Source: JAICWP01 sp035252015 | GTDB taxonomy: Bacteria; Acidobacteriota; Terriglobia; Terriglobales; Acidobacteriaceae | Length of the DNA stretch: 20,352 bases | Direction: 5' to 3' | Assembly (NCBI GenBank): GCA_035252015.1 | Contig: DATFDP010000082.1 | Coordinates: 1 to 20,352 of the forward strand | In this document: piece after piece, positions 1 to 7,453 of the stretch | Position numbering within the stretch: the first letter of the stretch is position 1 | Layout of the letters: each line of letters starts with the position of its first letter | The notes under the pieces: generated by a model | What the model saw: the letters and a program-made list of their open reading frames with translations, nothing else | Databases searched by the model: none | What the model was told of the DNA's origin: nothing | Position numbers and translations under genes: made by a program

Positions 1-323
1 ATAGCCTCAATTGCCATCTGCTGAGTCTCGGTCGCATGCGATTTTAAGTCCTCCAGATTGGTCAACATTTTGCCAAGCTGGTTGACGTGTTCGCGTACTG
101 AATTCAGGTAGGACGAGTGGCTCTGCCAGCTAAGCCCGCCACTTCGCGTGATTGCGTGTAGCGTGTCGGCGGTGTTGCGCAGCTGGTAGGACGCTCGCTT
201 GGCCTCCTTCATTGGCGTGTTTACGTCAGGTTTGGCCAGGGTGGTGGCCGCTGCCTGTATCACAGGAACGGCGAGAAATACGGCCAAGATGGTCGCAGTT
301 AAAACAGAACCTTTGCGCTTCAT
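1..323 (-). CDS. Secreted protein of unknown function (3' end outside window)
   Basis: The frame opens with ATG at 323 and stays open to the window edge, giving 107 visible residues. The upstream GAGGAG, about six bases before the ATG, is a good ribosome-binding site and decides the start. The N-terminus MKRKGSVLTATILAVFLAVPVIQAA is split here as MKRK (basic), a hydrophobic core of about 18 residues, and a VIQA-A cleavage site, so Sec export is likely. The mature part is polar and probably helical (for example YLNSVREHVNQLGKML), without cysteines or any recognisable motif. It could be a periplasmic helical protein, but I do not recognise the family and assign no function. It follows the KdpD kinase half on the same strand across a gap of 282 bp, too far for a tight operon. 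Confidence 0.75.
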   Translation of the reverse strand, partial: MKRKGSVLTATILAVFLAVPVIQAAATTLAKPDVNTPMKEAKRASYQLRNTADTLHAITRSGGLSWQSHSSYLNSVREHVNQLGKMLTNLEDLKSHATETQQMAIEA

Positions 324-472
324 GATGCTCCTCACAAATAATTTTTGGCGGGGTTGTATTTGAGTTTTGGAGTTCTGGCCATCCATTGGCGGCCACGCTC
401 TCCATCTCTCCCCGCCTGACAATATGACGCTGGGAACGACTATTAAGATAGAGAGATAAACATTAATACTTA

Positions 473-489
473 GTTAAGCTTTGCTTAAC
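473..489. promoter_or_regulatory. Perfect palindrome GTTAAGC-TTT-GCTTAAC, possible operator
   Basis: Seven-base arms surround a three-base centre, in the gap upstream of the secreted-protein gene and about 150 bp before its ATG. No T-run follows on either strand, so it is not a convincing terminator for the kinase gene ending at 606. The core TTAAGC-N3-GCTTAA occurs again at 13873-13887 in another intergenic gap, which favours a protein-binding site. The rest of the gap (324-605) shows no gene. Confidence 0.4.
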
Positions 490-605
490 GCTCGGAAGGT
501 CGGCGGTTTCCCAGCCGGCGCCAATTCGACTCAGGAAGAAACCGAGGGCCAGGACGGCCACGAGATACAAAGGAATTGCGGAAAATTCTGACCGGTTTCC
601 GAAGA

Positions 606-2048
606 TCAACCGGCGGGAAGAGTGAAGTAGAACAGAGAACCTCGGCCCAGTTGGCTGGTGACGCCGATGGCCCCACCGTGCAGTTCAACGATGGCCTTCG
701 CAATAGCCAGTCCCATGCCTGTGCCCTGAATGAGCATGCGCTGGTCGCGACCGCGATAGAATTTTTCGAAAATCATTTGTTGCTCGACATCGTCAATTCC
801 GGGACCATGATCAGCTACGCTGGTGACAATGTCGCCATCGCGAAGTTCGGCTGTCACCTGAATGGGAGTGTCCGGCGGCGAATACTTGATTGCGTTATCA
901 ATAAGGTGTACTAGCACTTGGGCGATCCTCTCCACATCCATTCGGAGGAGAGGGAGGTTGCCTGGAATGTCTACGTTTAAAGCATGGTGCTGCAGTGCGT
1001 ATGTTAGCTTCTCAATTGCGGCATCGGCGGGCTCGCGAATGTGATGCATCTGGAAGTGAAGTTCCAGTTGGTGCGCGTCCAACTGCGCCACTTCCGCTGC
1101 TTCTCCAATCAGGCGGTTGAGTCGGTCGCTTTCTTCGTTGATTACGGCGAGCAGATCTTTGCGCTCTGGCTTGTCCAACTGGACGTCAGACAACAGCGTC
1201 TCGGCCGATGCTTTGATGGCTGTCAGAGGAGTACGGAACTCGTGCGTTACTGAATCCAACAATACTGAGCGCAGCCGGTCACTCTCCCGCGCTGCTTCCG
1301 CTTTGGTCAACTTTTCCACCGTGGAGGCGCGCTCGATGGCGATTGCAGTCAGGCTGCCGATTGCCTCCAGCGTTTCTCGCGATAAATCACAGCCGGACAG
1401 TCCGATGGTTCCTACCGAGCGTACACCCATGCGGAGGGGCATGAAACAGAGGCCGCGCTGGCGATCTAGGACGGGCTCCCCTCGGCCGCTGATGGCTGTG
1501 AGCTGATCGGGAGGAAATTGCGACCTGCTACCCGGGTCGAGATAATAAGTTTCATGCTTGCTCTCCAGGAACATGGCCGCGCCAGTCACTCCGAAAGAAT
1601 CAACGACGTACCTGGGTATCAGGTTGAGCAACTCAAAAATATTTTCGGAAACCAGCAATTGCTGGCTGAAGGCATACAGGCGCTCCACTTCACGGCGTCG
1701 CTGATTCGATTCCTCGGCTTTGCGCCGGGCCCGCTCTGAAAGCTGGCTGGCAACAATAGCTGTAAACAGGAATGTAAAAAGAGCCACCCAGTTCTGCGGG
1801 CTGGCAATCGTCAAGTGCAGCAGTGGAGGAAGGAAGAAGTAGTTGTAGGCTAGGGTAGCGAGAAGGGCCATGAAGATGGCGTAGCGAAGTCCCCAGCTGG
1901 CCGAAATCACCAGCACAGCCAAGAGAAAGGTGAAGCCAACCGTTGTAGGATTGACGTGCAGCCAGTAGAAGTAGACTGCGGTGATAAGGCAAATCGTGGC
2001 GGCAGCCACGAGAAAGCGTAGTATCTGGTTCTTAGCAACTCGTTTCAC
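606..2048 (-). CDS. kdpD: KdpD C-terminal half: membrane/GAF/histidine-kinase protein
   Basis: This 480-residue protein matches the second half of KdpD, the K+-responsive kinase that phosphorylates KdpE. In order it has four hydrophobic segments (about residues 8-105, the DUF4118 region), an arginine-rich stretch after the last helix (RARRK, QRRR), a GAF-like region (about 140-245), a HisKA helix with HEFRTPL (phosphorylated His269), and a HATPase domain with an N box (LIDNAIKY), DHGPGID and GTGMGLA. All catalytic motifs look intact. I chose GTG at 2048, just before the first membrane helix. The frame extends to ATG 2123, but that would overlap the divergent kdpD-N gene and add residues unlike KdpD. 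No clear ribosome-binding site is visible. The protein lacks the Walker/Usp half, which is encoded separately on the other strand. Confidence 0.9.
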   Translation of the reverse strand: MKRVAKNQILRFLVAAATICLITAVYFYWLHVNPTTVGFTFLLAVLVISASWGLRYAIFMALLATLAYNYFFLPPLLHLTIASPQNWVALFTFLFTAIVASQLSERARRKAEESNQRRREVERLYAFSQQLLVSENIFELLNLIPRYVVDSFGVTGAAMFLESKHETYYLDPGSRSQFPPDQLTAISGRGEPVLDRQRGLCFMPLRMGVRSVGTIGLSGCDLSRETLEAIGSLTAIAIERASTVEKLTKAEAARESDRLRSVLLDSVTHEFRTPLTAIKASAETLLSDVQLDKPERKDLLAVINEESDRLNRLIGEAAEVAQLDAHQLELHFQMHHIREPADAAIEKLTYALQHHALNVDIPGNLPLLRMDVERIAQVLVHLIDNAIKYSPPDTPIQVTAELRDGDIVTSVADHGPGIDDVEQQMIFEKFYRGRDQRMLIQGTGMGLAIAKAIVELHGGAIGVTSQLGRGSLFYFTLPAG

Positions 2049-2096
2049 ACGGCAGATTGTAGCAACTCGGCATCGCAGCCGCGTGCCCGGGAACTG

Positions 2097-3224
2097 ATGA
2101 AAATGCCCAAAACGCCCGAACAATGGCTGGAAGAAGTCACTCCCGAAAAGAAACAGGGGATCTTTAAGTTGTTCCTGGGCTACGCGCCGGGGGTGGGCAA
2201 GACTTTCAACATGTTAAGCGAGGGCATACGCCGGAAAAGCCGTGGTGAAGACGTGGTGGTCGGTTTGTCGGAAACACATGGGCGGAAAGCGGTTGCCGAC
2301 TTGGTCTCGAAATTGGAAACTGTCCCGCGCCGCAAAATGAACTACAAGGGAGCATCCTTCGACGAGATGGACGTGGATGCGATTCTGGCACGCAAGCCGC
2401 AAGTTGTCCTGGTAGACGAGTTTGCGCACACCAACATTGAAGGCAGCAAGCACGCCAAGCGCTACCAGGACGTTATGGAATTGCTGGACGCCAACATTGA
2501 CGTGCTTTCCACCATGAACGTACAGCACATCGAGAGCCTCATGCCTATGATTCACCAGATTACAGGTGTCCAAGTGCGCGAGACGGTTCCCGACTGGGTG
2601 ATGCAGAGGGTGAGCGAGATCGTGCTGGTGGATTTGACCCCGGAAGCATTACAGACCCGCATGCGCCGGGGTGACATTTACCCGCTGGACCGGGCGGAAC
2701 GCGCGCTGGGACACTTCTTCCGGCCAGGAAACCTGCTCGCGCTCCGCGAGTTGGCGCTGCAGCAGGTCACGCGGGCGGTGGACCGCAGCCTGGAATCATT
2801 GCTGGAAAAGGAAGCAGCTGGGAAAAGCGTTGGCATTCGGGAGCGCATCGCGGTGTGCATCAGTTCCAGCCCCGCGGCCCAGTATCTGATTGCTCGTGCG
2901 GCACGGATGGCGCAGCGTATTGACGCGGAGTTGTTTGTCATTTACGTGGATATTGGAGTTGATGACAGTCCTCAGGACCAGCGTTCTCTCGAACAAAATA
3001 TCAAGTTCGCGCAGGACGTAGGCGCGCAGATCATCCGCACCAAAGGTAATAAAGTGGCGGAAGAGGTGGCCAAAGTGGTGCGCGAGAAGCACATTACCCA
3101 GGTGGTCTTTGGCAGGTCCGCACAAACTGGCTGGCGTAGATATCTGTATCTTTCCGCTATCCACAAGTTTTTGCGGGATGCTCCCCCGGTGGACGTCCAC
3201 ATCGTCACTCAGGAAGTGAAGTGA
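2097..3224 (+). CDS. kdpD: KdpD N-terminal half: ATP-binding and Usp sensor protein
   Basis: This 375-residue soluble protein equals the cytoplasmic N-terminal part of KdpD. It has the KdpD domain with a Walker A-like GYAPGVGKT (28-36) and a Walker B-like VVLVDEFAHTN (D107, E108), then a universal-stress-protein domain from about residue 248. It ends where full-length KdpD would enter the membrane, and contains no membrane helix or transmitter. KdpD proteins consisting only of this region are known, for example in the cyanobacterium Anabaena, so a stand-alone form is feasible. Here the missing half lies divergently at 606-2048. In Staphylococcus aureus the Usp domain binds c-di-AMP; the signature there is not clearly preserved here, so no such claim is made. 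ATG 2097 is used; ATG 2103 is a possible alternative, and neither has a strong ribosome-binding site. kdpE starts four bases after the stop. Confidence 0.93.
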   Translation: MKMPKTPEQWLEEVTPEKKQGIFKLFLGYAPGVGKTFNMLSEGIRRKSRGEDVVVGLSETHGRKAVADLVSKLETVPRRKMNYKGASFDEMDVDAILARKPQVVLVDEFAHTNIEGSKHAKRYQDVMELLDANIDVLSTMNVQHIESLMPMIHQITGVQVRETVPDWVMQRVSEIVLVDLTPEALQTRMRRGDIYPLDRAERALGHFFRPGNLLALRELALQQVTRAVDRSLESLLEKEAAGKSVGIRERIAVCISSSPAAQYLIARAARMAQRIDAELFVIYVDIGVDDSPQDQRSLEQNIKFAQDVGAQIIRTKGNKVAEEVAKVVREKHITQVVFGRSAQTGWRRYLYLSAIHKFLRDAPPVDVHIVTQEVK

Positions 3225-3228
3225 GGGC

Positions 3229-3936
3229 ATGGTGCCAACGGAAACCGGCAAAGGAAACATTCTAGTGGTTGATGACGAGCCCCAGATAACCCGCGTTTTA
3301 AAGACCACTCTGTCGAGCCAGGGATACACCACGCGCACTGCCGGCGACGGCAAAGAAGCTCTTCAGGCCATGAAGGATTGGATCCCCGACCTGGTGATTA
3401 CCGATTTGCGCATGCCGCGCATGGACGGCTTGGATTTATGCCGGCATATTCGCGAACAATCTCAAGTTCCCATCATCGTGCTGTCCGTCAAAGGCGAGGA
3501 GAAAACGAAGGTGGAGGCACTGGATGCCGGTGCAGACGACTACGTCACCAAACCCTTTAACATTAACGAGCTCCTGGCGCGAGTGCGTGCGGGCTTGCGC
3601 CGGGTGACTGCAGCCAAGCAGCCGGAAGCACAATTGATTGTGGTCGGGGATTTCCAAATCGACCTGGAAAAACATACGGTGCTGGTTAAGAATCGTGACG
3701 TACGCCTTACGCCGAAAGAGTTTGACTTGATGGTGCACCTGGCGAGAAATCCTGGCAAGGTAATCACGCATCGCGCTCTGCTGTCGGCGGTTTGGGGAGC
3801 AAACAGTGTAGAGCAGCCGGAATATCTTCGAGTCTTTGTCGGCCACCTGCGCAAGAAACTTGAAGTGGACGAAACTGCCCCCCGCTACATTGTGACCGAA
3901 CCGTGGGTTGGTTACCGCTTTGAGCCGGGAACTTAG
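3229..3936 (+). CDS. kdpE: KdpE, OmpR/PhoB-family response regulator
   Basis: This 235-residue protein has a receiver domain with acidic pair D15/D16, phosphoacceptor D59 (VITDLRMP) and K108 (VTKPF). A winged-helix DNA-binding domain follows from about residue 140 (LTPKEFDLMVHL, then YLRVFVGHLRKKLE, ending WVGYRF), which is the KdpE arrangement. KdpE of Escherichia coli activates kdpFABC when phosphorylated by KdpD. Here it is translationally close to kdpD-N, four bases downstream, and its kinase would be the divergent KdpD C-terminal half. The likely target is the 11-bp-phased AT-rich repeat about 100 bp downstream of its stop, in front of the porin-kdpFABC operon. OmpR/PhoB regulators bind direct repeats with that phasing. 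Confidence 0.95.
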   Translation: MVPTETGKGNILVVDDEPQITRVLKTTLSSQGYTTRTAGDGKEALQAMKDWIPDLVITDLRMPRMDGLDLCRHIREQSQVPIIVLSVKGEEKTKVEALDAGADDYVTKPFNINELLARVRAGLRRVTAAKQPEAQLIVVGDFQIDLEKHTVLVKNRDVRLTPKEFDLMVHLARNPGKVITHRALLSAVWGANSVEQPEYLRVFVGHLRKKLEVDETAPRYIVTEPWVGYRFEPGT

Positions 3937-4032
3937 CCGCCCAAAAAGATGTACTGACCTTTCATGTGGCGCCGGCCGCGCTGATTGGGCCTACCACCCG
4001 TAGAACGCATTAAAACTTAATGTCAGGTTACG

Positions 4033-4098
4033 CCTTTCGTGTGCCTTTACGAATTTTTTATGAACCTTTTATCCGAACTTTACGAATTTTTGTATCCA
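4033..4098 (+). promoter_or_regulatory. Tandem TTTA-type half-sites at 11-bp period, candidate KdpE operator
   Basis: Cut into 11-base units from 4033, the stretch reads cctttcgtgtg, cctttacgaat, tttttatgaac, cttttatccga, actttacgaat, ttttgtatcca. TTT falls in the same register in the first five units, and CTTTACGAATTTTT recurs exactly at 4045-4058 and 4078-4091 (33 bp, three helical turns). OmpR/PhoB-family regulators such as KdpE bind direct repeats of about 11 bp, and this array separates kdpE from the porin-kdpFABC genes. That it binds KdpE is inference. I could not place -35 and -10 elements with confidence. A separate 15-bp palindrome, CATTAA-AAC-TTAATG, lies just upstream at 4008-4022. 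Confidence 0.5.
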
Positions 4099-4201
4099 AT
4101 GTCTTGGAGAGGCAAATGTATTCGTTCAGACAAACGGCGCTCAACCTCGGTCCGAATAGTACCAGCGAACGATGGAGCAGAATTCCTACCCCATTATTCC
4201 T

Positions 4202-5425
4202 ATGCGTTCAATCCGAACGATGACCAAAGCCAAATATCTTTGCTGGACCTGTCTGCTGATCTGCACTAGTGGAGTTGCGCAAGAGGTGAAGCAGCTTACA
4301 ACAGATGCCAATCTGAACGAGCAGCAATCCGAGGCGCAAACTCCGCCAACGCACCCGCCTTCCCTGTGGCATTACGGTGGCTTTGTGGACGCCGCCTACC
4401 TGCTGGATTTCAACCATCCGGCAAATGATTTATTTCGCAGCCGCGGCACCACCTACAAGTTGGATCAACCGCTGATCAATATGACAGCCGCTTATTTGCA
4501 GAAAAATGTGTCTGAGTCTTCCCGCTGGGGGATGCAGTTAACCGTGCAAGCGGGGCAGGATTCAAGAGTGTTCGGCTTCTCCTCAACAGCGCCGGATCTG
4601 CCCGGCTCCGATGGGTTACGGCATCTGGGTCCAACGAACATCTCCTATCTTGCGCCAGCAGGCAAAGGATTAACCATCCAAGGCGGAATTTTTTCAAGCC
4701 TGATTGGCTACGATTCGCTTTATGCCAAGGATAACTTCAGCTACACACGCCCTTGGGGCGCCGATTTCACTCCATACCTCATGCTGGGAATCAATGCGAG
4801 CTACCCCATTAGCAACCGGTTGACCGTCACCGCCTATGTGGTCAACGGTTACTGGCACTTGGCAAATGCGAATTCTGTGCCCAGTTGGGGTGCACAAGTC
4901 AGCTACAAGGTCACATGCCACACGACTTTTAGGCAGACCGTTCTGATAGGTCCGCACCAGTCCAATACCAGCCCGGAGTTCTGGAGGTACCTATCGGACA
5001 GCATAGCCGAGCGGAAAACCGATCGCTTCACGACCGCGTTCGAGTACCAGGTTGGTGCGGAAAAAGTGGTTAGCCCTGGGGATCCGGGCGCGTTGTGGAT
5101 GGCGGCGCAGTTACCCCTGCATTGGGTGCTGAGCAAACACTGGAGTGTGACCGAGAGACCCGAGGTGTATTGGGATCGGAACGGACGCCTTACAGACTTT
5201 ATTCAGACGGTAAAGGCCAACACCGTCACCCTGGAGTATCGGAAGATGTACCGTCAATTCACCGGAATCATGAGATTGGAACACAGAATTGATGATTCCC
5301 GCGGTCCGCAAGGCGGATTCTTTCGGGGCGCCTTTCTTCGGTCGGGCGGGGTAGGACTTACACCAACGCAGAATCTTCTAGTGCTTGCCATCATTTTGAC
5401 TCTTGATTCGCAAGCTCAACCTTAG
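4202..5425 (+). CDS. Outer-membrane porin, OmpL-like BBP2 family
   Basis: About 407 residues. A basic n-region (MRSIRTMTKAK), a short hydrophobic core and a GVAQ-E cleavage site make a Sec signal peptide. The mature chain starts with the BBP2 hallmark YGGFVDAAYLLDFNHPAN and continues as alternating polar/hydrophobic strands typical of a beta-barrel (LTIQGGIFSSLIGYDSLY, RLTVTAYVVNGYW, HWSVTERPEVYWD). The frame opens at ATG 4172, with further ATGs at 4202 and 4220. None has a ribosome-binding site, so I chose 4202 for the best signal peptide. The gene lies 31 bp before a small membrane ORF and then kdpF, on the same strand, so it is probably cotranscribed and may let K+ cross the outer membrane. 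Ion selectivity cannot be read from the sequence. Confidence 0.85.
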   Translation: MRSIRTMTKAKYLCWTCLLICTSGVAQEVKQLTTDANLNEQQSEAQTPPTHPPSLWHYGGFVDAAYLLDFNHPANDLFRSRGTTYKLDQPLINMTAAYLQKNVSESSRWGMQLTVQAGQDSRVFGFSSTAPDLPGSDGLRHLGPTNISYLAPAGKGLTIQGGIFSSLIGYDSLYAKDNFSYTRPWGADFTPYLMLGINASYPISNRLTVTAYVVNGYWHLANANSVPSWGAQVSYKVTCHTTFRQTVLIGPHQSNTSPEFWRYLSDSIAERKTDRFTTAFEYQVGAEKVVSPGDPGALWMAAQLPLHWVLSKHWSVTERPEVYWDRNGRLTDFIQTVKANTVTLEYRKMYRQFTGIMRLEHRIDDSRGPQGGFFRGAFLRSGGVGLTPTQNLLVLAIILTLDSQAQP

Positions 5426-5456
5426 GGCTGCGTACCCTCGATTTGGGAGATGGACT

Positions 5457-5543
5457 ATGCAAGACGTTCTTTGGATAGCAGTCACGATCGCATTTTTCGT
5501 TCTATCGATTGGTTATGTGCGCTTCTGCGATCGCATGAAGTGA
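5457..5543 (+). CDS. 28-residue single-helix membrane protein upstream of kdpF
   Basis: The ORF is ATG to TGA with a good ribosome-binding site (GGGAGA, about six bases upstream). The peptide starts MQDVLWIAVTIAFFVLSIG and ends YVRFCDRMK: one hydrophobic helix of about 18 residues, then a short basic tail with one cysteine. It lies between the porin gene (31 bp) and kdpF (8 bp), so it is almost certainly in the same transcript. It resembles short one-helix proteins I recall beside kdp genes in other bacteria, which are usually unannotated. KdpF itself is the next ORF, so this is a second, distinct miniprotein. A structural or regulatory role in the Kdp complex is speculation. It is too short for most gene callers. 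Confidence 0.7.
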   Translation: MQDVLWIAVTIAFFVLSIGYVRFCDRMK

Positions 5544-5551
5544 GGACACCT

Positions 5552-5641
5552 ATGACCTTGGAATCAATGATTATGTTGGCGGTCAGCATTCTCACCACGG
5601 TGTATCTGGTCTACGCACTCCTGCGCCCGGAGAAGTTTTGA
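5552..5641 (+). CDS. kdpF: KdpF, small stabilising subunit of the K+-transporting ATPase
   Basis: This 29-residue peptide has a single membrane helix and ends YLVYALLRPEKF, the characteristic KdpF tail. KdpF sits at the lipid-facing edge of KdpA and stabilises the KdpFABC complex in Escherichia coli. A GAGG ribosome-binding site overlaps the stop of the upstream miniprotein. The stop is followed one base later by the kdpA ATG, so translation is tightly linked. Confidence 0.9.
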   Translation: MTLESMIMLAVSILTTVYLVYALLRPEKF

Positions 5642-5642
5642 T

Positions 5643-7442
5643 ATGACGGCGAATGGCTGGCTCCAAATCTTTTTGTTTCTCGCGCTGGTGTTTCTGGTAA
5701 CAAAGCCCATGGGCATCTACATGGCCCGCGTGTTCAGCCGCGAGAAAACCTTCATGGACCCGGTGATGCGGCCACTCGAGCGGCTGCTTTATCGCGTGAC
5801 AACAGTGGACGAAAACCATGAGATGCGCTGGACCGAGTATGTGCTCTCCATGCTGCTGTTCAGTTTCGTGTCTATGGTTGTGCTCTATGCGATGCAGCGT
5901 CTCCAGGGCTATCTGCCATTCAACCCTCAGAAGTTTGGGGCAGTCAGCCCGGCTCACGTTGCTTTCAACACGGCGGCTTCGTTCACGACTAATACTAACT
6001 GGCAGGCCTATTCGGGTGAGAACACGATGAGTTATTTCACCCAGATGGCAGGCTTGGGTTATCACAACTTTATGTCGGCCGCCGTAGGCATTGCGCTGGC
6101 CATCGCGTTTATCCGTGGCATCGCCAGACGGCAAATGGAGACCATTGGAAATTTCTGGGTTGACCTGGTGCGTACTTGCCTATGGGTGCTCTTGCCGTTC
6201 TGCGTGGTTGGAGCCCTGGTCCTTGTATCCCAAGGCGTCATCCAGAATCTTCGCCCTTATGACAAGGCTGCGCTGGTCGAGCCACAAAAGGTACAAAAAG
6301 TCGGCCCAGATGGAAAGGCAGTAATCGGTCCCGATAGTAAGCCGGTGATGGACACGGTTACTGAGCAAACCATCGCGCAGGGCCCAGTCGCCTCCCAGGA
6401 AATCATCAAGGAGTTTGGCACGAATGGTGGCGGCTTTTTCAACGCCAACAGCGCCCATCCCTTTGAAAATCCGACCCCGCTGACCAATTTGATTGAAATG
6501 GTGGCCATTTTCACCATTGGCAGCGGACTCACTTATACGTTGGGGCGAATGACCAGCTCGCAAGCGCACGGCTGGGCAGTGTGGTCGGCCATGGCTATTT
6601 TGTTTTTAGCTGGTGTCTCGGTCGCCTATTGGGCGGAATCTCGGGGCAATCCCCTCCTGCCAGGGACCGACCAGCATGTCACCGCTCTTCAACCCGGCGG
6701 AAATATGGAGGGGAAAGAAGTCCGCTTCGGTATCGCAGACTCTGCTTTGTTTGCCACCATAACTACCGACGCCAGTTGTGGCGCCATCAATGGCTGGCAC
6801 GACTCTTACACTCCGCTTGGGGGCATGGTGCCGCTCGCCAACATCATGATGAGCGAGGTGGTATTTGGAGGCGTCGGCTCTGGCCTTTACGGAATGTTGA
6901 TTGATGTCATTCTGGCAGTGTTTATCGCCGGCCTAATGGTAGGCCGCACTCCTGAGTATCTGGGCAAGAAGATCGAAGCCTACGACGTGAAAATGTCGAT
7001 GCTCTTCGTGCTGATCTTCCCGCTGATCATTCTAAGCTTTACGGCCATTTCGCTCATAAGTCAATTCGGCACTGCCGGCATATCCAATCCCGGACCGCAT
7101 GGGCTAAGCCAAATTCTGTACGCGTTCACTTCCGGCGCCGGCAATAACGGCTCTGCTTTCGGTGGCCTGACCCTCAATACGCCCTGGTACGACACAGCCA
7201 TCGGCTTGACCATGCTGATGGGGCGTTTCCTGATGATCATTCCTATGCTGGCGGTAGCGGGAAATCTGGCCCGCAAGAAATACGTGCCACCATCATTGGG
7301 CACCTTTCCTGTGACCACGCCCCTCTTCACGGTTCTCCTGATTGGCGTGATTCTGATCGTGGGCGCGCTGACCTTTTTCCCCGCACTAAGCCTGGGCCCG
7401 GTCCTAGAGCATCTGCTCATGGCTACAGGAAAGACCTTTTAA
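5643..7442 (+). CDS. kdpA: KdpA, potassium-binding and translocating subunit
   Basis: This 599-residue polytopic membrane protein is the K+ channel-like subunit of the KdpFABC pump. The four pore-loop segments are visible: TTNTNWQAYSG (from 115), GTNGGGFFNANS (259-270), TTDASCGAING (374-384) and SGAGNNGSAFGGL (497-509). Hydrophobic helices alternate through the whole length. It is longer than the 557-residue Escherichia coli protein. The extra length appears concentrated around residues 207-245, ahead of the second pore loop, in a polar loop containing two similar units (VGPDGKAV and IGPDSKPV). The gene starts one base after kdpF stops, and kdpB follows after 11 bp. Expression is expected under K+ limitation through KdpE. 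Confidence 0.97.
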   Translation: MTANGWLQIFLFLALVFLVTKPMGIYMARVFSREKTFMDPVMRPLERLLYRVTTVDENHEMRWTEYVLSMLLFSFVSMVVLYAMQRLQGYLPFNPQKFGAVSPAHVAFNTAASFTTNTNWQAYSGENTMSYFTQMAGLGYHNFMSAAVGIALAIAFIRGIARRQMETIGNFWVDLVRTCLWVLLPFCVVGALVLVSQGVIQNLRPYDKAALVEPQKVQKVGPDGKAVIGPDSKPVMDTVTEQTIAQGPVASQEIIKEFGTNGGGFFNANSAHPFENPTPLTNLIEMVAIFTIGSGLTYTLGRMTSSQAHGWAVWSAMAILFLAGVSVAYWAESRGNPLLPGTDQHVTALQPGGNMEGKEVRFGIADSALFATITTDASCGAINGWHDSYTPLGGMVPLANIMMSEVVFGGVGSGLYGMLIDVILAVFIAGLMVGRTPEYLGKKIEAYDVKMSMLFVLIFPLIILSFTAISLISQFGTAGISNPGPHGLSQILYAFTSGAGNNGSAFGGLTLNTPWYDTAIGLTMLMGRFLMIIPMLAVAGNLARKKYVPPSLGTFPVTTPLFTVLLIGVILIVGALTFFPALSLGPVLEHLLMATGKTF

Positions 7443-7453
7443 AGGAAGCTGCA

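Noticed and set aside
2049..2123. 25-residue N-terminal extension of the KdpD kinase half
   Set aside because: It would overlap the start of kdpD-N and encode residues unlike the KdpD family; GTG 2048 places a basic n-region right before the first membrane helix.
3939..3990. GCCCAA and TTGGGC inverted repeat after kdpE as a terminator
   Set aside because: The arms are only six bases and 40 bases apart, with no T-run, so it is not a credible terminator.
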